Of a stretch of DNA of 64,000 bases, positions 51,593 to 60,184 are shown piece after piece. The DNA is from Paenibacillus humicus NBRC 102415 (GTDB lineage: Bacteria; Bacillota; Bacilli; Paenibacillales; Paenibacillaceae): contig NZ_BIMD01000025.1 of assembly GCF_004000905.1 (NCBI RefSeq), positions 1 through 64,000 of the forward strand, written 5' to 3'. Numbering within the stretch: position 1 is the stretch's first letter; each line of letters opens with the position of its first letter. Both the position numbers and the translations under genes were made by a program. Below the pieces are notes generated by a model. The model saw only the letters and a list, made by a program, of their open reading frames with translations. It ran no database searches and had not been told where the DNA came from.

Positions 51593-52431
51593 ACCGTAAA
51601 ACAAGCAAAATCTTCCGGCTTTCCCTCAGTTACCTGTTTCTCGTCATTTCCTGCGTATGCGTGCTTTACCCGACCGTCTGGGTCGTTCTCGCTTCCTTCC
51701 GGCCGGGCAAATCCCTGTACAGCAAAACGCTGATTCCGGAACGATTCACTCTGGACCACTACCGGGAGCTGTTCACCTCCAAGAGCTTCCTGTTCGCGGA
51801 CTGGTACATGAACACGCTCAAGATCGCGCTGATGACGATGGTGCTCGGCACGCTGCTCGTGCTGCTTACCGGCTACGCCGTCTCGCGGTTCCGGTTCAAG
51901 GGGCGCCAGAACGTGCTGTCGGTCGTCCTCGTGCTGGGCATGTTCCCGGGCTTCATGAGCTTGATCGCCCTGTACATCCTGCTGAAGTCGATGAACCTGA
52001 TGGATACGCATTTCGCGCTCGTGCTCGTCTACTCCATGGGAGCCCCCATCATGGGCGCCTTCCTGGCCAAAGGATTCTTCGATACGATTCCAAGATCGCT
52101 CGACGAGGCCGCGCGAATCGACGGAGCGAACAACATCACCATCTTCTTCCGGATCATGCTGCCGCTCTCGAAGCCGATGCTGGCCTACCTGGCTCTGACG
52201 CAGTTCGTCGGTCCCTGGGTTGACTTCATCTTCGCGAAAATGGTTCTCCGCACCCGGGAAAACTTCACGGTGGCGGTCGGCTTGTATGAGCAGATCTCTT
52301 CCATGCAGAACAGCAACTTCACGCTGTTCGCGGCTGCTTCCGTCCTGATCGCGGCTCCGATCGCCATCCTGTTCATGTTCATGCAGCGCTTCTTCGTCGA
52401 CGGCCTCACCGCAGGAGCGAGCAAAGGATGA
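51589..52431 (+). CDS. mdxG: Maltodextrin ABC permease, MalG-like
   Basis: 280 residues with six membrane helices and docking loop DEAARIDGANNITIFFRIMLP. It starts within the stop of mdxF (ATGA, with GGGAGGAGG upstream) and ends overlapping the amylase start. No ATPase is encoded in the operon, as in B. subtilis mdx, where MsmX serves. Confidence 0.93.
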   Translation: MNRKTSKIFRLSLSYLFLVISCVCVLYPTVWVVLASFRPGKSLYSKTLIPERFTLDHYRELFTSKSFLFADWYMNTLKIALMTMVLGTLLVLLTGYAVSRFRFKGRQNVLSVVLVLGMFPGFMSLIALYILLKSMNLMDTHFALVLVYSMGAPIMGAFLAKGFFDTIPRSLDEAARIDGANNITIFFRIMLPLSKPMLAYLALTQFVGPWVDFIFAKMVLRTRENFTVAVGLYEQISSMQNSNFTLFAAASVLIAAPIAILFMFMQRFFVDGLTAGASKG

Positions 52432-54086
52432 GGAGCTGGCCGAAATGGCTTGCCGCCGGCATCCTGGCGACAACGGTGCTGTCCGGCTGCGAATCCGGGT
52501 CCGGCACCGATTCCGATCCGGCCAACAACGGCAAGGAAGCGGAGAATGCCGTCGCTCCAAGCAAGGCGCCGGCCGCATCTCCGCCGGCCTCTCCCGCTGC
52601 CGCCGCCGTTGACGAGCAGCCCTCCACGGTATGGTACGAAATATTCGTCCGCTCGTTCTATGACAGCGACGGGGACGGCATCGGCGATCTGAACGGCGTC
52701 ACCGAGAAGCTGGACTATGTGAAGGAGCTTGGAGCGGAGGGCATCTGGCTCATGCCGATCAATCCGTCCCCGAGCTACCATGGCTACGACGTGACCGACT
52801 ATCGCGCCGTCAACAAGGATTACGGCTCGATGGACGATATGAAGCGCCTGCTGGACGAAGCCCACAAGCGCGGCATCAAGGTCATCATGGATCTCGTCGC
52901 GAACCACAGCAGCACCGACAATCCATGGTTCATCGACTCCGCCCAAGGAAAGTCCAGCAAGCATCGGGACTGGTATACTTGGGCCGAGGACAAGGGCATC
53001 GAGAAGCCCGCGGCGGTGAGCGCGACCAACGGCCAAGCCTGGCACGAGAAGAACGGCAGCCATTATCTCGGCGTATTCTGGGAAGGCATGCCCGACCTGA
53101 ACTACGACAATCCCGAAGTGCGCGCCGAGATGATCTCGATCGCCGACTTCTGGCTCAGCGCCGGCGTGGACGGCTTCCGCATCGACGCGGCCAAGCATAT
53201 CTACGATGACTTCAACACCTCGAAATCCGATCCGCAGACAGCGGCGAAGAACAAGAAGTGGTGGCAGGAATTCCGGACGGGCATCATGGAGAAGTACCCG
53301 GACGCCTATCTCATCAGCGAGGTATGGGACGGACCGGGAACGATCGCGCCTTATCTCGATCATGCCTTCGATTCCTCCTTCAACTTCAACCTGAACGATT
53401 CCATCCGCAGCGCGGTCGCCGCCGAGCGGGCGCCCGGCATCGCCGGCAGCCTGGATCGGGTCTACAAGGCGTTCGAGAAAAGCTCGGGCGGCTCCTTTGT
53501 GGACGGCCTGTTCATCGGCAACCACGACTTCGACCGGCTGGCCAGCACGGCAGGCAGTCCGGAGCATGCGAGGATGGCTGCCGGGATCGAGCTGACGCTG
53601 CCGGGCAACCCGTTCATCTACTACGGCGACGAGCTCGGCATGAAGGGCGCCGGGCGGGACGAATTCAAGCGGCTCCCGATGCGCTGGCATTCGGCCGGCA
53701 GCGGCAAGGGCCAGACGGACTGGCAGAAGGATCTGGCGAATCCTGCCTCCTCGGGCGTCACGGTCGAGGAGCAGGAGAACGATCCTTCCTCGCTGCTGAG
53801 CCTGTACAAGACGCTGATCCAGTGGCGCGTCTCCGAGCCCGCTCTGCGGGATGGCGGCATCGCGCCGTCGACCGTAAAGGGGGACGGCATCGAAGCGTAC
53901 ATGCGGCTGACAGCCGCCGATCGCGTGCTCGTCGTCCACAACCTGAAGGGCACCGCCCAGAAGGTGCAGCTGGACGAGGCGACGGCTGCGGCTTTTGCCG
54001 CCGTCGCGCACACGACCTCGCCGGATAGCGCGCTGTCCGGCGGCCTGCTGGATATGGCTCCTTACAGCACCGTAGTGCTGAAATAA
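52428..54086 (+). CDS. Lipoprotein alpha-amylase, GH13
   Basis: 552 residues. Lipobox VLSGCES near residue 20 and a Pro/Ala-rich linker of about 40 residues tether it outside. The catalytic triad is visible: Asp in DGFRIDAAKH, Glu in LISEVWDG and Asp in IGNHDF; the GH13 region I motif is MDLVANHSS. A calcium-type DGDGIGD loop follows YDSD. It cuts starch or maltodextrins at the surface for uptake by the co-transcribed importer. ATGA overlap with mdxG. Confidence 0.94.
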   Translation: MRSWPKWLAAGILATTVLSGCESGSGTDSDPANNGKEAENAVAPSKAPAASPPASPAAAAVDEQPSTVWYEIFVRSFYDSDGDGIGDLNGVTEKLDYVKELGAEGIWLMPINPSPSYHGYDVTDYRAVNKDYGSMDDMKRLLDEAHKRGIKVIMDLVANHSSTDNPWFIDSAQGKSSKHRDWYTWAEDKGIEKPAAVSATNGQAWHEKNGSHYLGVFWEGMPDLNYDNPEVRAEMISIADFWLSAGVDGFRIDAAKHIYDDFNTSKSDPQTAAKNKKWWQEFRTGIMEKYPDAYLISEVWDGPGTIAPYLDHAFDSSFNFNLNDSIRSAVAAERAPGIAGSLDRVYKAFEKSSGGSFVDGLFIGNHDFDRLASTAGSPEHARMAAGIELTLPGNPFIYYGDELGMKGAGRDEFKRLPMRWHSAGSGKGQTDWQKDLANPASSGVTVEEQENDPSSLLSLYKTLIQWRVSEPALRDGGIAPSTVKGDGIEAYMRLTAADRVLVVHNLKGTAQKVQLDEATAAAFAAVAHTTSPDSALSGGLLDMAPYSTVVLK

Positions 54087-54105
54087 ACCGCCTTGAAGGG
54101 CACAG

Positions 54106-54140
54106 ACAGGACCGCAGGCGCTTGGCGCCTGCGGTCCTGT
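54106..54140 (+). terminator. Hairpin at the end of the mdx operon
   Basis: ACAGGACCGCAGGCGC pairs with GCGCCTGCGGTCCTGT around three bases: a 16-bp perfect stem, with no T-run afterwards. Confidence 0.7.
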
Positions 54141-54271
54141 TCGCATTTGCCGATCATAGGGACCATAAGGTACAATTAGGCTTTCAGGCCGGCCGCTCTC
54201 ATCGCCATATCGCAGTCCCATCGCGCCTGGCGTCCGGCATCAATCCATTTTGGAAGGCTCAGGTGACAGGC

Positions 54272-54703
54272 ATGCTCGAAGTTAAAACCTCGCCGATCAG
54301 CGGGGGAGAATTCCGGCGCGGCGTATTCGCCACGCAGGATATCAAGAAGGGCGAGCTGATCCATGTCGCGCCCGTCATTCCCTATCCCAATGAAGATCAC
54401 GAGCATATCGAAAAAACGATTCTCGATGATTACGTCTATAACTACGGCGCCAACCATACGGCGATCCTGCTCGGGTTCGGCAGTCTGTTCAACCACTCGT
54501 ATACGCCCAACGCCACGTATGACATCAACTTCGACACGCACAGCTTCGATTTCTTCGCCTATACGGACATCAAGGCCGGCGACGAGGTCTTCATCAACTA
54601 CAATGGCGAAGAGGACAATATGGATCCGCTCTGGTTCATGGAAGAGGATGATGAAGGCGAAGCGGATGAGGATAGCGAAGCCGACGGCAAAGAAGCGGAA
54701 TAA
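54272..54703 (+). CDS. SET-domain protein
   Basis: 143 residues. GVFATQDIKKGELIHVAP, then SLFNHSYTPNATYDINF and AGDEVFINYNGE are the SET-domain SAM-binding and catalytic segments (NHS and the final tyrosine), with an acidic C-terminal tail. Bacterial stand-alone SET proteins are presumed lysine methyltransferases with unknown substrates. ATG 54272 is used here; GTG 54263 has a somewhat better spaced GGAAGG. Monocistronic. Confidence 0.85.
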   Translation: MLEVKTSPISGGEFRRGVFATQDIKKGELIHVAPVIPYPNEDHEHIEKTILDDYVYNYGANHTAILLGFGSLFNHSYTPNATYDINFDTHSFDFFAYTDIKAGDEVFINYNGEEDNMDPLWFMEEDDEGEADEDSEADGKEAE

Positions 54704-54851
54704 GAACGTCAGCGGCAGGCAAGTCCCGCGGCTCGAAATATCCACTTCGACCATTCAGATCGTATTTTACGGCAAGGTGCACGGCTGGCGAACATCGCCG
54801 CTTTGCGCCTTTTTCGGCGTGCTTCGTTCCGGTTGATGGCAGGAAGCAGCG

Positions 54852-55130
54852 GTGCCTCGGACTCCGCCCGCCCGGAAATGGAATGCTGCGGCGCGCGGAG
54901 AAGAACAAGAACGCGATGCGAATGCAGCTGCCGCCGCTGCCGCCGATCTCGATATCGGGGGAGTTCGGGCCTTAATTGGACATCCATTATTTAACAATAT
55001 GTTATTTGTATCATCCTCTACTACTTTAGAACTTGATTTTGATGAAATTGATTTTTTGGTCCTATTAACATTATTAGGGAAAAAATTTAAGTTGAGAGAG
55101 AAACATAGATGGCCGCTGCGGCGTCAATAG
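54852..55130 (+). CDS. Small hypothetical ORF with an AT-rich second half
   Basis: 92 codons from a GTG preceded by AGGAAG. The first half is GC-rich, Ala/Arg-rich and low in complexity; the second, from about 54980, is strikingly AT-rich and encodes a strongly hydrophobic-acidic segment (LELDFDEIDFLVLLTLL) followed by a basic end. An internal ATG at 54999 could be the actual start. A bona fide small protein cannot be separated from chance. Confidence 0.35.
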   Translation: MPRTPPARKWNAAARGEEQERDANAAAAAAADLDIGGVRALIGHPLFNNMLFVSSSTTLELDFDEIDFLVLLTLLGKKFKLREKHRWPLRRQ

Positions 55131-55169
55131 TACGGACAGCGCCGGCGAGCCGAAGAAGGGAGTCGCAAG

Positions 55170-55874
55170 ATGCCCATCGCCGTGGTCACGGACCGATTCG
55201 AGAAGGGACAGTTTTTGTGCCGATTGTTCCGCGAGGCCGTCTGCATGCTTTATTCCGCCAGCAAGCTGCTGGAGGATGGAGAGTACACCCTGGTCATTTT
55301 TGTCGTCGACCGCATGGGGGAGGAGGAATGGATTCATCTCAAGAGTTTGCTGGAGCTTGGCATCGAAACCTACTTGATGGTCCCCGAGACGCTGTCCGAG
55401 GAAGAGGCCGCCATGGCCCATGTTGCGGGAGTCAGACACATTCTTCATCAGCCGCCTCCCCACGATCAGCCTTTGCTTGAGGAGCATCGAGCTGAGGCTG
55501 AACAGGTCGGCAAGTCCCCGGCTTCGTTTGCCGGCCGTATCCTGGATGTAGGCTGCGGAATCGTTTTTCATCCCGAACAATGCTGGGTAGGCGATGGCAA
55601 GGAAATCCGGGTGGAGCTCTCCGAGAAGGAAGCCTGCCTGCTCTCGTACTTCATTCGGCATGAAGGGAAGCTTATCACCAAGCATGCTCTTGCCGCCGAG
55701 CTTTGGGGCGGATTCATTCAGCCGAGCGGAGTCTTGAAGCTCATCAAGCGTTTGAAGATCAAGCTCGGTCCGGCAAGCGCCACGATCTCATCACGCAAAT
55801 CGGGAGGTTGTCTGTATACCCGGGAGCCATCCGGTCCAGGAGCAATGGCCCAAATCCAATCCATGGAGGGTTAA
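55170..55874 (+). CDS. OmpR-type winged-helix regulator with a degenerate receiver
   Basis: 234 residues. Residues about 1-110 resemble a receiver fold but the Asp pair at the start and the phosphoacceptor context (VIFVVDRMG) are not canonical. Residues about 145-225 form an OmpR/PhoB winged helix (ELSEKEACLLSYFIRHEGKLITKHALAAELWG). It likely binds DNA without normal phosphorylation control. The gap to the next gene is two bases, so the SLH protein downstream may be co-transcribed. Confidence 0.75.
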   Translation: MPIAVVTDRFEKGQFLCRLFREAVCMLYSASKLLEDGEYTLVIFVVDRMGEEEWIHLKSLLELGIETYLMVPETLSEEEAAMAHVAGVRHILHQPPPHDQPLLEEHRAEAEQVGKSPASFAGRILDVGCGIVFHPEQCWVGDGKEIRVELSEKEACLLSYFIRHEGKLITKHALAAELWGGFIQPSGVLKLIKRLKIKLGPASATISSRKSGGCLYTREPSGPGAMAQIQSMEG

Positions 55875-55876
55875 GG

Positions 55877-56845
55877 ATGAAACTCAACAAGAAACGTCTG
55901 GCGGCGCTGGTCGCATTCAGCGTCTGCGCCTCAATTGCGGGTCAAGTCACGGCGGCGGAAGCAGGCTTTGCGGATGTGAAGCAAAGCCACTGGGCTTTCG
56001 GCAGCATTCAGAAGGCAGTCGCAGAAGGAATCGTAACGGGGTATCCCGACCATAGCTTCCACCCCGCTCAAAGCGTCACCCAGAGCGAGTGGCTGGCGAT
56101 GCTGGAGCGGGCTTATGAGCCGGCGGACTTCAAGCAGCCCGGCTCCGGCTCCCCGTGGGATGCCGCTTATGTCTCCTATGCCAAAAGCAAGGGATGGAAG
56201 CTGCTCCCGGCAGGAGGCGTCCTTAGCCGCGGTCAGGCAGCAGGCCTGGCGGTGAATGCTATCGGCCGGAACTATGGCGAGGACGACTCCGTGCAGTACC
56301 TGCTCGACACCGATCTGGCCAGCGGCCAGAGCCGGAAAACGGTAGCCGGTTACGGCAAAGAGAAGCCTTTGACGCGGGCGGAGGCCGTCACGTTCATCCA
56401 GCGTCTGAAGGAGAAGCTGCCGGAGCTGAAAGCGGCGCCGAAGGACAAGCAAAGCTATGACCGGAGCGAAAACGTGTTTGTCTATCGAAACGAGCCATAC
56501 AAGTTCACTCTGGCGATGCCGCTGAGCTGGAAGAATGCATTTGAGGTCGAAAAGGCTGCTGATAAGGATATCTTATCCTTTACAAGAGTGCCTAAAAGCC
56601 GTTTTGGAGGCATTGTTTTTGCCATCTCCACAAGGCCGAAAGAAGAATGGGAAGCCAACAAAGAAAATGTGATCGGCGAATATGCCAATCTTCATGTTCT
56701 TGGCGAGCTGGAGGGTCAGGTATATGTCTTTGCGCCTCCAACGGATGTGGAGTGGGATCCAGAGGACAAGACAGAAACGGATGCCTATCAAAAAATGGCC
56801 AAGGAAGCTTTCCGTTTCTGGTCGACATTTGAGTTCATCAAGTAG
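55877..56845 (+). CDS. Secreted SLH-domain protein
   Basis: 322 residues. Signal peptide (KKRLAALVAFSVCASIAGQVTAAEA region), then at least one clear SLH motif (FADVKQSHWAFGSIQKAVAEGIVTGYPD) with further SLH-like repeats to about 185, and a C-terminal domain of about 120 residues (YKFTLAMPLSWKNAF) of PsbP/lipoprotein type. It attaches to secondary wall polymer. GGAGGGTTAAGG precedes the ATG. Confidence 0.88.
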   Translation: MKLNKKRLAALVAFSVCASIAGQVTAAEAGFADVKQSHWAFGSIQKAVAEGIVTGYPDHSFHPAQSVTQSEWLAMLERAYEPADFKQPGSGSPWDAAYVSYAKSKGWKLLPAGGVLSRGQAAGLAVNAIGRNYGEDDSVQYLLDTDLASGQSRKTVAGYGKEKPLTRAEAVTFIQRLKEKLPELKAAPKDKQSYDRSENVFVYRNEPYKFTLAMPLSWKNAFEVEKAADKDILSFTRVPKSRFGGIVFAISTRPKEEWEANKENVIGEYANLHVLGELEGQVYVFAPPTDVEWDPEDKTETDAYQKMAKEAFRFWSTFEFIK

Positions 56846-56862
56846 GCTGCAGGCGGGCGTAC

Positions 56863-56904
56863 GGCCAAGGGGGGAGGCTTTTCGCCTCCCCCCTTGGCCC
56901 GTTT
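56863..56904. terminator. Bidirectional terminator
   Basis: GGCCAAGGGGGGAGGC (56863-56878) and its exact inverse (56884-56899) around TTTTC, between convergent genes. Confidence 0.85.
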
Positions 56905-56908
56905 CCGC

Positions 56909-58009
56909 TTAGGAATTGAAAACATAGAATTCATATGCAGAAGTTGAGAAAGTGGCGAAGGAATGCTTCAACCGGTCCGTCGTGTGGGCGCTGTAAGTCA
57001 TGGTCGTCCCGTCATTGGCGACAACCATCATGACATGGGAATTGCCTTCTTGAACATCATTGATGATTCCTCCGGCCGCAGTGGTCGTTTTTGTCGCTTT
57101 CTTGAAATACCCCTTCGTTCCGACCATGTAATCCATAAGCCCGTCATCTCTGTTTTGTCCCGTATTTATCCACGCGATCGTGTAAGGCTTCCAAGTCGCA
57201 TCGGTCGGGATACCGCCCGCTTTCAGCGCTTGCGAGACGAAGTTGGCGCAGTCGTTGTCGTAATACGTGCCGTACTCCTTGGTATTGTATTTGGTGGGGT
57301 CAGGGTCTCCCGGCGATCGTTCGGAAGTCCATTTGTTGGCGTAATCCCGGGCGGCCAGACGGTCGTAGGAGACGGCCGCCACGGCTGCCGAGGGCTTGAC
57401 GGAAATGGAATCCGAGGCGGCTGCGGACAGATCCTGCACTCCGCTCAGCGCGAGGGCGGATGGCGATGCCGGGACGAATGCAGATGCCGGAATCCATTCC
57501 TCTACGTTCTGGAACTCCAGCTTCAACGTGGAAGCTTCCATAGCCCCATCATTTACTTGAGCCGTGAGCAGGAAGGAGTCGTTCTGCTCCTGCTTGGCGC
57601 CGATGTATTCCTGAAATTCTTTTTTCCGCTGTTCCACGTAGCTCGCGGCTCGAGCGGCGTTTCGGTCTTTGGACAGCTTGAGCGTTTCAGCGCCTTTCAT
57701 GAGGCCCTGAACGTATGGGATTTCCTCTACAGATTTCGATTTCAGCGTTTTGACCAGATGAATGTCGATTTGGGCGCTGAGCTTGCCGTCCGCGATGCTG
57801 AACGACTTGGCATTGGAATCGTAGGCATCGATCGTGTAATAGGGGCCATAGGCTTTCTGGACATAATCCTGCACGGTTCGGATGGCGGCTGCCTGCAGAT
57901 CGGCACTGGGGCTTGAGGCTGGCGCAGCCGTCGCAATAGGAGAAACGCTGACGCTGACAAATAGGCCGACTAGAAGCGAAAGGCTGCCTGTTCGGATAAG
58001 TTTCAACAA
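56909..58009 (-). CDS. Secreted amidase-domain protein (Amidase_6)
   Basis: 366 residues. Signal peptide ends near ATAAPAS. The C-terminal 160 residues match the amidase_6 fold: RDYANKWTS, then DNDCANFVSQALKAGGIP with the catalytic cysteine, and SHVMMVV with the histidine. The N-terminal half is an unrecognised helical domain. Probable cell-wall peptide or amide hydrolase. TTG start, AGGAGG five bases upstream on the minus strand. Confidence 0.87.
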   Translation of the reverse strand: MLKLIRTGSLSLLVGLFVSVSVSPIATAAPASSPSADLQAAAIRTVQDYVQKAYGPYYTIDAYDSNAKSFSIADGKLSAQIDIHLVKTLKSKSVEEIPYVQGLMKGAETLKLSKDRNAARAASYVEQRKKEFQEYIGAKQEQNDSFLLTAQVNDGAMEASTLKLEFQNVEEWIPASAFVPASPSALALSGVQDLSAAASDSISVKPSAAVAAVSYDRLAARDYANKWTSERSPGDPDPTKYNTKEYGTYYDNDCANFVSQALKAGGIPTDATWKPYTIAWINTGQNRDDGLMDYMVGTKGYFKKATKTTTAAGGIINDVQEGNSHVMMVVANDGTTMTYSAHTTDRLKHSFATFSTSAYEFYVFNS

Positions 58010-58190
58010 TAAAACCTCCTTAAGGGAATAATTTCAATTTAATTATATAATAAGAAATAAAATGCAATCATGCGGCTGGATGGGACAAACCACGCCCTGA
58101 GCAAGGCCCAAGCATGGACAAAGCGCCCCCGGCTGGGCGGAAATGGAGTTTCCGACCGGCTGAGAAGGCCGATCATTCGGCCAAAGCAAA

Positions 58191-58225
58191 AAGGACTTCC
58201 CCATCCGCATGATGGGGGAGTCCTT
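58191..58225 (-). terminator. Terminator of the neopullulanase gene
   Basis: On the minus strand AAGGACTCCCCCATC pairs with GATGGGGAAGTCCTT, followed by TTTTG. The 224-nt gap 58010-58233 holds nothing else recognised. Confidence 0.8.
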
Positions 58226-58233
58226 GGCGTGGC

Positions 58234-60009
58234 CTACAAGCCGATGACGACCGGGTTCGTATGCGGCGCCGAGCGCAGCAGCGCGAAGCCGTGCGCAGGC
58301 AGCTCGATCTTCAGCTTGCCGGCTGTTGCGGCATGGTCCGTGCCGCCCAGAAGCTCGGTCCATTGGCCTTGCTGCACAGGCAGGAGGACAGAAGCGGCTT
58401 CGCCGCCCGAGTTGACCGCGATCAGGAAGTGGTCATGCTCGTCCTTGCGCTCGATGACGAGCAGATCGTCGCCTTCGGCCGCATGGACAAAGCCGAGCGT
58501 TCCGCCGCTGCGGAGCGCGCGATGCTCCTTGCGGATGGCGATCAGCTGCTGGAAGTGGCGGAACAGGTCGCGGTCCTGCTTGTCCTCGTCCCATTCCATG
58601 CATTTGCGGCAATCCGGGTCGCCGTCGCCGTCCAGGCCGACCTCGTCGCCGTAGTAGATGCAAGGGGCGCCGGGGAAGACGAACTGGAGCAGGGTGGCGA
58701 GCTTCATCCTTTCCTTGCTGCCGCCGCACAGCGTCAGCAGGCGCTCCGTGTCGTGGCTGTCGAGCAGGTTGAACGCGGCTTCATTGGCCTGGTCCGGATA
58801 GCTGGCGAACAGCTCGCCGATCTTGTGGGCGAATACTTGCCCGTCGATGACGCCCTTGGCGGCATAGTCCACGACGAGCTTGGTCAGCGGGTAGTTCATG
58901 ACGGCGTCGAACTGGTCGCCCTGCAGCCAAGGCAAGGAATCGTGGAAAATCTCGCCGAGGATGTAGGCATCCGGATTGACGGCCTTGATCGTCTTGCGGA
59001 AGTCGCGCCAGAAGTGCATGTCGACTTCGTTGGCGACGTCAAGGCGCCAGCCGTCGATGCCGATTTCCTCGATCCAGTATTTGGCCGCTCCGAGCAGATA
59101 CTCCTTCACTTCCGGATGCTCCGTGTTGAGCTTCGGCATCAGCGGCTCGAAGGCGAACGTCTCATAGGTCGGCAGTCCGTCCTTGACCGCGATCGGCCAT
59201 TCCATGACGTGGAACCAGTCGGCGTACTTGGATTTCTCGCCGTTCTTCTGCACATCCTTGAAAGGCAGGAATTCCTTGCCGCTATGGTTGAATACGGCGT
59301 CGAGCATGACGCGGATGCCGCGCTCATGGCAGGCGTCGACCAGCTGCTTGAGCAGCTCGTTCGTGCCGAAGTGGGAGTCGACCTTCATGTAGTCGGAGGT
59401 ATCGTATTTATGGTTCGTCGTCGCCTGGAACAACGGGTTGAAGTAGATGGCCGTGATGCCGAGCTCCTGGAGATGGCCGAGATGATCGAGGATGCCCTGC
59501 AGGTCGCCTCCGAAGAAATTGTCCGGCTTCGGAACCCCGCCCCAAGGCAGCACGCCTTCCGGATCGTTGGATGTGTCGCCGTTGGCGAAGCGCTCCGGGA
59601 AGATCTGGTAGAAGACGGCGTCCTTCACCCATGCCGGCGGCGTGTACACGTCGACAGCGTTCAAATACGGGAAGTCGAACATGCCGTTCGGATCCAGCGG
59701 CTCATCCTCGCGGAAGCCCTTTTCTTCGAAGTACAGCTCTTCGCTCGCAGAGCGAAGCAGGAAAGAGTAGCGGAGACGGCGCAGGGAAGGCTGGACCTCG
59801 GCCTGCCAGTAATCGAAGCGGTCGTCGCTCGGCAGCTTTTTCATGACGAGGCGCGAGACGGTGCGGTCCCAGGCGTATTTGTCTCCATGGATGAGAATGA
59901 CCTCGTTCAGGTCGTCTTTCTTGGTGCGCAGGCGGATATGGATCGTGCGGGTGTCGTAGCCGTAGGCCCAGTTGGCCTTGGGACGGTGGAGAATGGACTC
60001 AAGATTCAT
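58234..60009 (-). CDS. nplT: Neopullulanase/cyclomaltodextrinase, GH13
   Basis: 591 residues, intracellular. N-terminal domain of about 120 residues typical of the cyclomaltodextrinase group, then the GH13 barrel with FNHSG, DGWRLDVANEVD (Asp nucleophile), YILGEIFHD (Glu) and LLDSHDTER (Asp), and MPKLN, a marker of the neopullulanase subfamily. It degrades imported maltodextrins or pullulan fragments. ATG 60009 is chosen over TTG 60018, which would sit one base after AGGGAGG. Confidence 0.94.
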   Translation of the reverse strand: MNLESILHRPKANWAYGYDTRTIHIRLRTKKDDLNEVILIHGDKYAWDRTVSRLVMKKLPSDDRFDYWQAEVQPSLRRLRYSFLLRSASEELYFEEKGFREDEPLDPNGMFDFPYLNAVDVYTPPAWVKDAVFYQIFPERFANGDTSNDPEGVLPWGGVPKPDNFFGGDLQGILDHLGHLQELGITAIYFNPLFQATTNHKYDTSDYMKVDSHFGTNELLKQLVDACHERGIRVMLDAVFNHSGKEFLPFKDVQKNGEKSKYADWFHVMEWPIAVKDGLPTYETFAFEPLMPKLNTEHPEVKEYLLGAAKYWIEEIGIDGWRLDVANEVDMHFWRDFRKTIKAVNPDAYILGEIFHDSLPWLQGDQFDAVMNYPLTKLVVDYAAKGVIDGQVFAHKIGELFASYPDQANEAAFNLLDSHDTERLLTLCGGSKERMKLATLLQFVFPGAPCIYYGDEVGLDGDGDPDCRKCMEWDEDKQDRDLFRHFQQLIAIRKEHRALRSGGTLGFVHAAEGDDLLVIERKDEHDHFLIAVNSGGEAASVLLPVQQGQWTELLGGTDHAATAGKLKIELPAHGFALLRSAPHTNPVVIGL

Positions 60010-60058
60010 GCGGCGCAAGCCTCCCTAGAGATGGCAAAAGCAAGTCACATGCAAAAAA

Positions 60059-60104
60059 AGGCACAACCGGGCGCGAAGATTGCTCGCGAGGTTGTACCTT
60101 ACTT
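60059..60104 (-). terminator. Terminator or leader hairpin between nox and nplT
   Basis: On the minus strand AAGGTACAACC pairs with GGTTGTGCCTT, followed by a long T-run. It ends the nox transcript, or could attenuate nplT if transcription starts upstream. Confidence 0.75.
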
Positions 60105-60184
60105 TTTCAGCGGGTAACATTGCCTTTGTCTTTTTACCGATTATACCTTACATGCGGCCTTGTTGACAATACGAAAGCCGCTGC

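Noticed and set aside
58261-60117. 618-codon plus-strand frame opposite neopullulanase
   Set aside because: Shadow of a GH13 gene; arginine/alanine/aspartate-rich without motifs.
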